Source of the DNA: Streptomyces capitiformicae
GTDB lineage: Bacteria; Actinomycetota; Actinomycetes; Streptomycetales; Streptomycetaceae
Assembly (NCBI RefSeq): GCF_002214185.1
Contig: NZ_CP022161.1
Location: 8,129,486-8,193,485 of the forward strand
DNA length: 64,000 bases
Reading direction: 5' to 3'
Shown: one piece after another, positions 17,984-25,972 of the stretch
Layout of the letters: each line of letters starts with the position of its first letter
Position numbering within the stretch: the stretch's first letter is position 1
The notes under the pieces: model-generated
Told to the model about the DNA's origin: nothing
Database searches by the model: none
The model's input: only the letters and a program-made list of their open reading frames with translations
Translations under genes and position numbers: made by a program

Positions 17984-19564
17984 TCAGCCGGTGACGCGCA
18001 GGATGGGGTCGTCGAGCGAGCCACCGAGCATCTGGGCGCTGAATCCCTTGCGCAGCGCGTAGATGAACGGGTCATTGACCAGCGGCACCGCGTCCACCTG
18101 CGAGATCAGGGCCTTGGCGGCCTTCTGGTAGGCGGCGCAGCGGGCCTCTTCGGTCGTCGCCTCGGCGCCCTGGGCGAAGGCCTTGTTCAGTTCGGGGTTC
18201 TTCACCGCGCCGAGGTTGCCGCCGCCGTCGGGGACGGTCGGGCCCACGAAGTGGGAGAGCGGGTTGGCGAGGCTGCCGAGGAAGTTGAGGTCGGCGAAGA
18301 CCGTGAGGTCCCAGGCGTCGGGCTTGCCGAACACGGTCCCGACCCAGGCCCCGACGTCGACGTTGGCGAGGGTGACGTCCGCGCCCGCGGCCCGCAGCGC
18401 CTCCTGGATGTACTGGTTTCCGGCGCCGGCGGGCCCGACGACCTGGGGGCCGACGAGGCGGATCTTCTTGCCCTTGAGCACGGCGGCCGCCGCGGCTTTG
18501 TCCTTCGGTACGAGGAAGGAGGAGCCGGGGTCGTTGCAGGGGATGCCCTTCTGCACGAACAACGTCGACGGCTCACCCGTGTCCTTCGAGACGACCTTGG
18601 TGAAGGCGGCGCGGTCGACGGCCTGGGCGACGGCCCGGCGGGTGGCGACGTCCGCGAAGACCGTGCCGGGTCGTTCGTTGAAGAGCAGGTAGAAGTCGGA
18701 GAACCGGCTGATGCTCACGCTGTGGCCGCCCACGCCGTCGAAGCGCGGGATGCCGGAGGCGTCGATCTTGCCGATGTCGAGCTGGCCGCTCGTCACGAGG
18801 TTGCCGGTCGCCGTCGGGTCGGGCGAGACCAGGTACTCCATCGTCGCGGCGACCTTGCCGGGGATCTTCGTACGCCAGGCCGGCCATGCCTTGTACTCCG
18901 GGCGAAGCTTGTAGGAGTACGAGACGCCGGACTGGGACTTCTCAAGAAGGTACGGGCCGGACTGGGAGCCCTTGGCCTTACCTGCGGCAAGGGCCTTGAG
19001 GTCCTTGAGTCCCGCCGGGCAGACGATGCCCGTGCTCGCGACCGACAGGCCGGTGACCATGTCGCCCCACGGCCTGGCGAGCGTGATCTTCACCGTCCGC
19101 GCCGCGTCGTCGGCGGTCACCTTCACCGTGTTGCCGGGGCCGAAGACCGTGGGGACATCGGGCGCCGCCGTCTTCGGGTCGATGTAGCGTTCGAGGGAGC
19201 CCTTGACGACCGTCGGCGTGATCGGCGTCCCGTCGGCGCAGGTCGCGTCGGCGCGCAGGGTGAACGTGGCCGAGGTCGGCGTGTTCTTCCACTCGGTGGC
19301 GAGTCCGCCGACGAGCCCGCCGTCGTCCTTGCGCACGAGGGTGTCGTAACTGTTCCGGGCGAGCTGGTAGTCCGGCAGGGACAGCGCCTTGGCCGGGTCG
19401 AAGCCGGCCGGCACGTCGATCGTCGTCCGGATCTTCGTCGCGGTTGCGGCACCGCCGCTGCTCGGGTTTCCGGACGTCGATCCCGTGGTGGTGCAGCCGG
19501 CGAGTACGGCCGTCATGGCCACGGCTGCGGTCACAGGGACCGCGCGGGTACGGGTCTGGCGCAT
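17984..19564 (-). CDS. ABC transporter substrate-binding lipoprotein, solute-binding family 5
   Basis: A 526-residue exported lipoprotein. The signal peptide ends in lipobox LAGC (MRQTRTRAVPVTAAVAM..). The body has the family 5 pattern: LATEWKNTPTSATFTLR, RPWGDMV, DIGKIDASGIP and ATRRAVAQAVDRAAF. Family 5 proteins capture peptides, nickel chelates, sugars or other small molecules outside the cell. I chose the ATG at 19564 because AGGAG lies 7 nt upstream and it begins a proper signal peptide; the frame extends further upstream without either. It is the first gene of the transporter-amidase operon, 155 bp before the amidase. Confidence 0.9.
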   Translation of the reverse strand: MRQTRTRAVPVTAAVAMTAVLAGCTTTGSTSGNPSSGGAATATKIRTTIDVPAGFDPAKALSLPDYQLARNSYDTLVRKDDGGLVGGLATEWKNTPTSATFTLRADATCADGTPITPTVVKGSLERYIDPKTAAPDVPTVFGPGNTVKVTADDAARTVKITLARPWGDMVTGLSVASTGIVCPAGLKDLKALAAGKAKGSQSGPYLLEKSQSGVSYSYKLRPEYKAWPAWRTKIPGKVAATMEYLVSPDPTATGNLVTSGQLDIGKIDASGIPRFDGVGGHSVSISRFSDFYLLFNERPGTVFADVATRRAVAQAVDRAAFTKVVSKDTGEPSTLFVQKGIPCNDPGSSFLVPKDKAAAAAVLKGKKIRLVGPQVVGPAGAGNQYIQEALRAAGADVTLANVDVGAWVGTVFGKPDAWDLTVFADLNFLGSLANPLSHFVGPTVPDGGGNLGAVKNPELNKAFAQGAEATTEEARCAAYQKAAKALISQVDAVPLVNDPFIYALRKGFSAQMLGGSLDDPILRVTG

Positions 19565-19731
19565 GGGTGCTCCTGGAGAGGGATGTCGCGCTCTGCGCAG
19601 GTCGCACGGAATCGGGCGGGACGAGCGCGAGCAGTTCGGGGGGAGGCGGTGCGCGCGGAGCTCGGTGGACGCCGCTTGGGAGCGAGCCGTGGAGCACCCG
19701 GTGTGGAGAGGATGCAGCCAAGTGAACGGCG

Positions 19732-19750
19732 TAGTCAATAGCGTTAACTA
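19732..19750. promoter_or_regulatory. Imperfect palindrome and -35-like box upstream of the ABC operon
   Basis: TAGTCAATAGCGTTAACTA is an imperfect 19-bp palindrome (outer six pairs mostly symmetric). On the minus strand it contains TTGACT, followed 18 bp later by CATCCT, a possible promoter for the lipoprotein gene. A TetR gene lies just upstream, so this is the best candidate operator. Confidence 0.45.
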
Positions 19751-19828
19751 TCTTTCCGCGCGCCACCCTCGCCGCCGATTCAGGCCGCAAAAACGCCGCT
19801 GGGCGGTGGCCGCGAAGAGTGACGCGTG

Positions 19829-20512
19829 TCAGTCGCGCGGGAGCGACGCCGCCTCCGCCAAAAGGGCCGCGAGGAGGATGTCCATCTGCCGGTGGAAGAC
19901 TTCGGTCATGTCGACGCTGCGCAGGTGCTCCTTCGCCGCCTCGGCGTAGGGGTACGCGTCAGGATCCGCCGGCTGGTATTCCTGCACCCAGTTCACCTCG
20001 GCGCCGAACCGCTGATTGACGAGCCGCCAGGCGTTGTTGCTCGCCATGGAGAGGATGAAGTTCGAGAACGCCTGGTAGTGCAGGACGGCCGCCCGGCCGC
20101 GCCAGCCGCCGCGGTGGAACGCTTCCAGGACGGCGTCGACGGCGCGCAACTCGTGAAGACCCCGGGTGACTCTCCCCATGCAGAGCGCGGCGGCCGCCGG
20201 GTGGTCCAGCGCGGTGTTCCAGGCACGGATCGCCAGATCCCGCAGCGACTCGGTCCACGACTCGTGCGGCTCGTACCCCTCCAGGGAGAGCCTGTCGAGC
20301 TCCTCCGCGACGGCGACCATGATGTGGTCGCGACTCGCGAAGTGCCGGTAGACCGCGGTTGCGGAAGAGGACAGTTCCTTGCCGAGGCGCTGGAAGGTCA
20401 GCGCGTCCGGCCCGTCCTCGTCGAGGATCCGCAGCGCGGTCTCCACGATGAGCCCCTGGGAAAGCGTTCCCCGCTGGAGCCGCTTCGTCGACCGGCCTCC
20501 GGCAACTGCCAC
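19829..20512 (-). CDS. TetR-family transcriptional regulator
   Basis: A 227-residue regulator. The DNA-binding helix-turn-helix is near residues 20-65 (LGKELSSSATAVYRHFASRD). The C-terminal half resembles the TetR_C domain common in actinobacteria (MGRVTRGLHELRAVDAVL). It lies upstream of and in the same direction as the lipoprotein-amidase-ABC operon, with a 264-bp gap holding a palindrome, and is its likely regulator. The ligand is unknown but could be the imported amide. Confidence 0.9.
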   Translation of the reverse strand: MAVAGGRSTKRLQRGTLSQGLIVETALRILDEDGPDALTFQRLGKELSSSATAVYRHFASRDHIMVAVAEELDRLSLEGYEPHESWTESLRDLAIRAWNTALDHPAAAALCMGRVTRGLHELRAVDAVLEAFHRGGWRGRAAVLHYQAFSNFILSMASNNAWRLVNQRFGAEVNWVQEYQPADPDAYPYAEAAKEHLRSVDMTEVFHRQMDILLAALLAEAASLPRD

Positions 20513-20635
20513 GCGAACGCCTCCCTCGGACGGACGGCGAGAACACGCCGCCGCAGCCTGCGCCTCCTCACCGGCGACAAGGAAACCAGCCTAAGCGACT
20601 GATGCTGAGCGGATCGCCCTGGTCCCGTCACCGGG

Positions 20636-20826
20636 GTGGCCATGCGCCCCATGGGCAGGAGATCGGCGATCTGCACCAAGGACAAGCAGGCCCTGGTGGT
20701 GGAGCTGCCCAAGAAGAAGGTCACCACCCACCTCTGCGCCAAGGTGTCGACCGACGCCGGCGCCGGCTGGACAGCGATCGACGGTCCGGCGGACGGCTTC
20801 AAGAGGGGCGCCTCTCAGGCGGACAA
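20636..20826 (+). pseudogene. Orphan protein C-terminus, unidentified
   Basis: The + frame encodes AICTKDKQALVVELPKKKV followed by a second Cys and AIDGPADGFKRGA. It looks like the disulfide-bearing end of a small secreted protein. There is no proper N-terminus, and the frame runs through the palindrome at 20827 instead of stopping. I do not recognise the family. It is probably a remnant, and could also be chance coding. Confidence 0.35.
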
Positions 20827-20858
20827 CAACCAGCCGGCACCCGGGTGCCGGCTGGTTG
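20827..20858. terminator. Perfect 32-bp palindrome, terminator-like
   Basis: CAACCAGCCGGCACCC (20827-20842) is followed directly by its exact reverse complement (20843-20858), with no spacer. It could fold as a very stable hairpin. It divides two unrelated coding remnants. Confidence 0.6.
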
Positions 20859-21047
20859 CTTCCGGTCGACGCGCACCCGCAGGCGCTGAAGTGGCCGGAC
20901 GGCTCGCTGATGGCCAACCGCGTCCAGACGTACGACTCGCCGTTCAGCCTCTCCCGCGCGAACGGCATCACCCTGCACAAGGACGGCTTCGCCACGCGGA
21001 TTGCCTGCTCGACGCTCTCGGTCCAGGTGGGCCCCGCGGTGAAGTAA
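20856..21047 (+). pseudogene. C-terminal remnant of a secreted M6-type (immune inhibitor A-like) peptidase
   Basis: About 63 residues: PVDAHPQALKWPDGSLMANR, then VQTYDSPFSLSRANGITLHK. This resembles the C-terminal region of streptomycete M6 / immune inhibitor A metalloproteases as I remember them. The catalytic part is missing and the only possible start is a TTG inside the palindrome. A terminator hairpin follows the stop at the spacing expected of an original gene end. The family call is from memory and only moderately sure. Confidence 0.45.
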
Positions 21048-21075
21048 CCACCTTCCGAGGGCAGAAGGCGCGGTT

Positions 21076-21109
21076 GCCGGCCGCAACCTCGCAGCAGGTT
21101 GCGGCCGGC
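21076..21109. terminator. 14-bp-stem hairpin between convergent genes
   Basis: GCCGGCCGCAACCT (21076-21089) pairs perfectly with 21096-21109 around a 6-nt loop. It lies between the peptidase remnant (+) and the GH43 gene (-) and probably serves both directions. Confidence 0.75.
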
Positions 21110-21142
21110 GCTCGTTGTGACCTTGACGTGCGGGGAACGCGA

Positions 21143-23470
21143 TCAGGCCCAGGGGCCGACCGCCGTGAAGGAACTGTCGGCGCGGAAGGTGGCGTTGTCC
21201 TGGAAGGGGTCGATGCGCAGCTCGTAGAAGTAGTGGCGCAGGTAGCGGCCGGGGTAGTTGTACGACTCCAGGCTGACCGAGCCGGTGGCCGAACCCGGCC
21301 GGGCGCAGTAGGTGGCGTCCTTGTTGAAGAGCGTCGTGCCGTTGCTCGCGTCGAAGCGGATCCGCGAGTCCTTGTGGCGCAGGTAGCGGCCGGACGCGTC
21401 ACGGAACGAGTAGCAACTGCCGTCGGCCAGGCCGGGGACGACGGTGAAGGTGGCGCTCTGCTTGACCGCCGTGGTGCTGGAGGACGTCACCGGGTCGAGG
21501 TAGCCGAGGCTGTCCGAGCGCACGACGGCGTAGCGGCCGGGGAAGTTGACCGACCGGAGCGAGCGGCTGGTGTTGGTCGGCAGGGCGGTGCCGCCGGAGA
21601 CCGGGTCGATGCTGCCCAGGGTGGGGACGACCTTCTTGATCAGGCCGTCGGCGTCGAACTCCATCCTGTCGATGGTGGTTTCGCGGTGGGTGCCGTCGCC
21701 GCCGGGGATGGCGAAGCGGTGGTAGACGATGTACCAGTCGTCGGTGCCCGGCACCTGCACCACGGAGTGGTGACCGGGGCCCTTGATACCGAGCGAGAGG
21801 TTCTTCTCCAGGATCACGCCCCGCTTGGTCCAGGGGCCGGTGGGCGAGGAGCCGGTGGCGTAGGCGACGCGGTAGTTCTCGTCCCGGGTGTCGTTCTCCG
21901 ACCACATGAAGTAGTAGGTGCCCTTGCGCTTGATGACGAAGGGGCCCTCGTTGTAGCCGCTGGGGGTGATGTTGGTGACCTTCGAGGCGTCGAAGGAGAT
22001 CATGTCGTCGTTCAGCGGCACGACGTACGCCCGGCCCTGGCCCCAGTAGAGGTACGACTGGCCGTCGTCGTCGGTGAAGACCGCCGGGTCGATCATCTGG
22101 CCCGTGTAGGCGCCGCGGGCGATCAGCGGCTTGCCCAGGGGGTCCTTGAACGGGCCGGTGGGCGAGTCGGAGACCGCGACACCGATGTGCGTGTCGGCGG
22201 AGTAGTAGAAGTAGTACTTCCCGTTCTTCGCGGTCGCCGCCGGGGCCCAGGCCCGGATGTCGGCCCAGCTGATGTCGGGACCGAGGTCCAGGATGACGCC
22301 GTGGTCCGTCCAGTGGACCAGGTCCTTGGAGGAGTACGCCTTGAACTGCGTACCGCTCCAGCCCGCGAAGCCGTCGGTGGTCGGGTACATGTAGTAGGTG
22401 TCGCCGAACCGGACGATGTTCGGGTCGGCGGTGAGCCCGGGAAGGACCGGGCTCTTCATGATCAGCGCCTCGACCGTCCAGGTGCGCTTGGCGCCGTCGG
22501 AGCCGGTCACCTCGTACGTCACGGGCCTGGTGAAGTCGCGCGGGGTGCCGGAGGCGGGGCTGATGGACGCGCCCTGGACGAGGGTGAACTGCGGGGCGAG
22601 CGCGGTGAGGTCCGTGCCCTCCTTGACGGGCAGCGTGATCCTGCTGTTGGCGTCGTCGATGATGGCGCCGATCTTCAGCGCGGGGTGGGTGGCCGCGGAG
22701 ATGCCCGTGGTGTTCCCGCTCAGTTCGAGGACCTCGCCGGGCGCCAGCGCGCGGTTGTAGACCCGGAAGTCACGCATCCTGCCCTTGAAGAGCTTGTCAG
22801 CGCTGTAGAGCGACTTGCCGATGTAGTTGGCCGTGGTGATACCGGACCCGATGGAACCGGGGGTGACGGTGACCGACGTGTTGCGGGCCACCTCCACGCC
22901 GTCCTGGTAGAGGACGCCCGTGGTGCCGGTCTGGGTGTAGGTGACGTGCTTCCAGACCGAGCGCGGCAGCGCGGCGGAGGTCCGGGTGTTCTGCTCGGTG
23001 GAGAAGCTCCCGGACGCGATGGCCGTGCGGTACGTGTCGCCGGTGGTGAACAGGTACCCGTTGCCGGCGCCGTTGCTGGTGTTGCCGAAGCCGTAGAGGA
23101 AGTACGGCGTGGCCTGGGTGGAGTCGATCTTCACGTCCATCGAGACGGTGATCGAGTTCATGCCGCTCATGATGTTGTCCGGCACCTTGATGTAGGTGTC
23201 GGAGCCGTTGAACGTCAGCCCTTCCCCGGAACCCGACCAGCCCGCTGCGCCGTTGACGGTTCCGTTGCGGCCGTTGCCCGAGGCGTCCACTGCCACGGTG
23301 CCCGAGGTGGCGTCGAGTTTGTACCAGAGGGCCAGACCGTCGGTGATCTCCGCCGCCTGGGCCGGGGCCGCCGGGCCGGCAACGCCGACCAGAAGCGAGA
23401 CGGCGGTGGCCACGGCTGCCAGAGCGACGGCCCGGAATCTCCGGCGTCCCTGAGGTCTCACGCTGTGCAT
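21143..23470 (-). CDS. Secreted LamG - GH43 - AbfB arabinan/arabinoxylan hydrolase
   Basis: A 775-residue exported enzyme. A signal peptide (RRRFRAVALAAVATAVSLLV ... AQA) is followed by a LamG / concanavalin-like domain (~35-230, ending KGRMRDFRVYNRALAPGEV). A small beta-sandwich (~240-320) comes next. A GH43 five-bladed propeller (~325-620) starts LTADPNIVRFGDTYYMYPT and includes MIDPAVFTDDDGQ and GYNEGPFVIKR, which hold the expected Asp/Glu. The C-terminal AbfB (CBM42) beta-trefoil shows repeats such as ESYNYPGRYLRH. GH43-AbfB enzymes release arabinofuranose from plant polysaccharide. I chose the ATG at 23470 because it precedes the signal peptide. It lies downstream of the sigma-AbfB gene, with a shared intergenic motif between them. 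Confidence 0.88.
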   Translation of the reverse strand: MHSVRPQGRRRFRAVALAAVATAVSLLVGVAGPAAPAQAAEITDGLALWYKLDATSGTVAVDASGNGRNGTVNGAAGWSGSGEGLTFNGSDTYIKVPDNIMSGMNSITVSMDVKIDSTQATPYFLYGFGNTSNGAGNGYLFTTGDTYRTAIASGSFSTEQNTRTSAALPRSVWKHVTYTQTGTTGVLYQDGVEVARNTSVTVTPGSIGSGITTANYIGKSLYSADKLFKGRMRDFRVYNRALAPGEVLELSGNTTGISAATHPALKIGAIIDDANSRITLPVKEGTDLTALAPQFTLVQGASISPASGTPRDFTRPVTYEVTGSDGAKRTWTVEALIMKSPVLPGLTADPNIVRFGDTYYMYPTTDGFAGWSGTQFKAYSSKDLVHWTDHGVILDLGPDISWADIRAWAPAATAKNGKYYFYYSADTHIGVAVSDSPTGPFKDPLGKPLIARGAYTGQMIDPAVFTDDDGQSYLYWGQGRAYVVPLNDDMISFDASKVTNITPSGYNEGPFVIKRKGTYYFMWSENDTRDENYRVAYATGSSPTGPWTKRGVILEKNLSLGIKGPGHHSVVQVPGTDDWYIVYHRFAIPGGDGTHRETTIDRMEFDADGLIKKVVPTLGSIDPVSGGTALPTNTSRSLRSVNFPGRYAVVRSDSLGYLDPVTSSSTTAVKQSATFTVVPGLADGSCYSFRDASGRYLRHKDSRIRFDASNGTTLFNKDATYCARPGSATGSVSLESYNYPGRYLRHYFYELRIDPFQDNATFRADSSFTAVGPWA

Positions 23471-23600
23471 GGGTTCACATCCCGTGATGAAGACATGCTT
23501 GAGGAGGGGGCCCCGAGACCTCGGCCGAGGTGCTGACGTGCCGCCCGTATGACATCGCGCTGCGTGAGTTTGAAGTGAACCGCAAGCCAACGTCAATACT

Positions 23601-23628
23601 TTCGAACAATGTCCAACAGGTCGAACAA
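23601..23628. promoter_or_regulatory. Conserved 28-bp motif, copy 1
   Basis: Plus-strand TTCGAACAATGTCC followed by AACAGGTCGAACAA. The heptamer TCGAACA recurs 19 bp apart (23602-23608, 23621-23627). A second copy at 25561-25588 matches at about 22 of 28 positions. This copy lies 131 bp upstream of the LamG-GH43-AbfB gene and just after the sigma-AbfB stop. It is probably a regulator binding site. Confidence 0.55.
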
Positions 23629-23655
23629 CTCCCTTCAGAGCAAGGCCGTTCAGTG

Positions 23656-25293
23656 TCAGGTCCAGGGCGCCACGACGACGAAGGAGCGGCTGGCCCGGTA
23701 CGAGGCCGTGTTCTGCGAAGGGTCGAGCCACAGCTGGAGGTTGTCCCGGTGGCGGAGGTAGCGGCCGGGGTAGTTGTAAGCCTCCAGGGAGATCGAACCG
23801 GCCGTGGAACCGGAACGGGGGCAGAAGGTGGCGTCCTTCCGGAAGATGGCGGATCGGTCGTCGGGGTCCAGTCGGATGCGGTAGGCGTAGTGCCGCAGGT
23901 ACCTGCCCGTGGCGTCTCTGAGTGAGTAGCAGCGGGGGTCGGCCAGGCCGGGGACGAAGGTGAAGACGGCGGCCTGCCGGGTGGCCGCGGAGCTGGTGGC
24001 GCCGACCGGGGCCAGGATGCCGAGTCGGCCGGACTGACTCACGTAGTCGCCGGGGTTGTCGACCGACCGCAGGGCATGCTGCCCCGAAATCCGTGCCTCA
24101 GCCGTCGTCGCCGGGGCTGCCGTCGGCGTCGATTCCGGCGTCGGTGTCGATTTCGGCGCCGGTGTCGATTTCGGCGCCGGTGTCGGTGTGGGTGAGGCGG
24201 ACGCTCCCGGGGACGGCGGCACGGACGAGGCGGCGGGCGACAGCGGGGCCGCGACGGCGGGCCGCGGGGCCGTCTCGTGTGATCCCGTGGTGGTGTACCA
24301 GGCCGCTGCGGCAGCCGCGAGCGTGACGGCACCTGCGGCTGCCGTAGCCGCGGGCTTGGCGGCCAGCCTCCCGATCGTCCGCGCCGTACGGCTCGCACCG
24401 CCCGCCGTACGCGCGCCCGAGCCCGTACCCGAGCCCGCGCTTGCGCTTGCGCTTGCGCCGACGGTCGCCCCGGCCGATTCCGCCCCCAGCGCCCTGGCCA
24501 GTACCAGGCCGGCCAGGCCGACCGGCACCGGCACGAGCGCGAGGCCGGCCAGCAGCCCCTCCGCCGGTATCAGGTCGGACGAGCTCAGCAGGCACTGCGG
24601 ACAGTCGCGGACATGGCGTGCCAGCCGCTTGCGCCACAGCGCGGACGGCCGCCCGTCCCACGAGGCGAGCACGACGGCCAGGACCGGACAGCGCGGCGAG
24701 GCCGTCACGGCTCGTACGACGGTGCGCGCCGTCTCCAGCCGCTCCTTGACCCGCTGGATTCGGACCGCCGCGTGCTGCGGTGTGAGGCCGCAGGCCGCCG
24801 AGAGCTCGCCACGGGTCAGCTCACCGGCGCTCTCCATCCACCACAGTGCGAGTACCTCGCGTTCCTCGTCCCCCAGCCAGCGGGTCGCCTCCACCGCTTC
24901 ACGCCGCTGGCCCGACAGCGCGAGCCGAAGAATCGCCAGGTCGGAGAAGTCGGCCTGCGGGTCGGTTTCGTGGGCGTTCTCCTCCAGGGGTTCCGCGGTG
25001 AGCCAGGTGCGCCCTGTGCGCCACCGGTCACGGATCTGTCGCACGGTGATGGCGACGAGCCAGGACCGGAACCGATCCGGTTGCTCCAGTTCGGGCAACC
25101 CGTCCAGGACCCGCACCATCGTGTCCTGGACCACGTCGTCGACGTCGCTGTGCCCGTCCAACGCCCGCCCGACGATGTTGTAGACCAACGGCAGACAGTC
25201 CTGTATCAGCTGTTCCGAGGCCTGCCGGTCCCCGGCCCGCGCCGCCGTGACGACGGCGACGTCCGGCCGTTCCTGCCTGTTCTGCGAGCGCAC
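23656..25293 (-). CDS. ECF-type sigma factor fused to zinc finger, membrane segment and AbfB domain
   Basis: A ~545-residue fusion. Sigma region 2 (~8-90: LPLVYNIVGRAL, DVDDVVQDTMVRVL, FRSWLVAITVRQIRDRW) and region 4 (~140-195: GELSAACGLTPQHAAVRIQRV) recognise promoters. An anti-sigma-like zinc motif H-x3-C-x2-C follows (RHVRDCPQC), then a hydrophobic helix (LLAGLALVPVPVGLAGLVLA), a second Ala-rich helix (TAAAGAVTLAAAAAAWYT) and a Pro/Thr/Ser linker with KSTPAPKSTPTP. The C-terminal ~150 residues are an AbfB beta-trefoil like that of the neighbouring hydrolases (EAYNYPGRYLRH). If only the second helix spans the membrane, the trefoil is outside and the sigma domain inside. ECF factors with sugar-binding C-terminal extensions have been described as groups, but this AbfB version sits among its presumed target genes. 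The GTG at 25293 is the likely start; no clear ribosome site is visible. Confidence 0.85.
   Translation of the reverse strand: MRSQNRQERPDVAVVTAARAGDRQASEQLIQDCLPLVYNIVGRALDGHSDVDDVVQDTMVRVLDGLPELEQPDRFRSWLVAITVRQIRDRWRTGRTWLTAEPLEENAHETDPQADFSDLAILRLALSGQRREAVEATRWLGDEEREVLALWWMESAGELTRGELSAACGLTPQHAAVRIQRVKERLETARTVVRAVTASPRCPVLAVVLASWDGRPSALWRKRLARHVRDCPQCLLSSSDLIPAEGLLAGLALVPVPVGLAGLVLARALGAESAGATVGASASASAGSGTGSGARTAGGASRTARTIGRLAAKPAATAAAGAVTLAAAAAAWYTTTGSHETAPRPAVAAPLSPAASSVPPSPGASASPTPTPAPKSTPAPKSTPTPESTPTAAPATTAEARISGQHALRSVDNPGDYVSQSGRLGILAPVGATSSAATRQAAVFTFVPGLADPRCYSLRDATGRYLRHYAYRIRLDPDDRSAIFRKDATFCPRSGSTAGSISLEAYNYPGRYLRHRDNLQLWLDPSQNTASYRASRSFVVVAPWT
24143..24178. repeat. 18-bp tandem repeat in the sigma-AbfB linker
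   Basis: GGTGTCGATTTCGGCGCC occurs twice in tandem (24143-24160, 24161-24178), with degenerate partial copies on both sides. It encodes the KSTPAP-like linker repeats, so linker length may vary between strains. Confidence 0.8.
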
Positions 25294-25560
25294 CCCGCCC
25301 CACCCGTCCCGTCGTCCCGTCGTCCTGCCGATGTGTCGAGGGCGACAGTGTGCCAGGAGCGAATCCGAGGATTCGCGTGGACCGCTTATCAGGTGCCGCC
25401 CCGCGCCTTGGTCCGTGCCGCGTTTTCCGTTATGCGCGACGCGCCGGCGCGTCTCCTGTACGTACGACCCCGTACCGAGGACACAGGGAGGCAACGCTGC
25501 TTCTGCTGCTTCACCCCTCTTGACACCCGCTTTTACCCCCCTCTAACTTTTGGCCGAATT

Positions 25561-25588
25561 AACGAACGATGTCCGGCATGTCGAACAA
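25561..25588. promoter_or_regulatory. Conserved 28-bp motif, copy 2
   Basis: Plus-strand AACGAACGATGTCC followed by GGCATGTCGAACAA, matching copy 1 at 23601-23628 including the 19-bp-spaced CGAAC half-sites. It lies between the divergent sigma-AbfB gene (268 bp away) and the rightward AbfB genes. Read on the minus strand, both copies have the same orientation relative to their leftward genes. Confidence 0.55.
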
Positions 25589-25659
25589 AGCCTGTCCGCC
25601 GGACTCTTTTGGCTCGCCTCCGCTTTCGCTCCGCGACATGAAACAAGGATGTCTCTGTC

Positions 25660-25956
25660 ATGAGCATTGCTCCCGCCGCTGTCGGCGTGGAACAGATCGT
25701 CCGCCGGCCGTTCGCCACGGCGACGGCGCTCGCCGTCCTCGCCGGCGGCGCGACGGCCGGGACGGGGGCGGCCGCTCCAGTCGCGCAGGCAGCCACCACC
25801 ACGCTCCCGAACCCCCTCGACAGTTCCGCCGCTGCCACAGGTATCAGCCCAGTACCCCTGCCCCTTCGGCACGACCGGCAGTTCGCGTGGGTCGAGACCG
25901 ACGGCTGTCACCGGCTCAGAGCGCACCCCGTTTCCACCCCGTCCCGGCACCCGTAG
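25660..25956 (+). CDS. Small signal-peptide-bearing ORF, possibly a remnant
   Basis: A 98-residue frame with ATG at 25660 and an AAGGATG-like ribosome site. The first ~45 residues look like a Tat/Sec signal (VRRPFATATALAVLAGGATA ... AQA). The rest (PNPLDSSAAATG, then a Pro/His/Arg-rich tail) matches nothing known to me and loses the coding bias. It may be the 5' end of a secreted protein whose body was lost, or a small secreted peptide. It lies just before the first AbfB hydrolase and after the conserved motif. Confidence 0.35.
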   Translation: MSIAPAAVGVEQIVRRPFATATALAVLAGGATAGTGAAAPVAQAATTTLPNPLDSSAAATGISPVPLPLRHDRQFAWVETDGCHRLRAHPVSTPSRHP

Positions 25957-25972
25957 AAAGACAGGCACGCAC

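Noticed and set aside
15370..18075. 901-residue frame ending in a permease
   Set aside because: The permease starts at the GTG at 16401; upstream residues are an Arg/Pro-rich reading of the amidase gene.
20636..23536. 966-residue open frame on the + strand
   Set aside because: It is antisense to the LamG-GH43-AbfB gene, is Val/Gly/Arg-biased and shows no domain; it is a GC-bias shadow.
23601..23628. The 28-bp motif as an ECF promoter
   Set aside because: CGAAC and GTCG are only 12 bp apart, too short for a -35/-10 pair; an operator is likelier.
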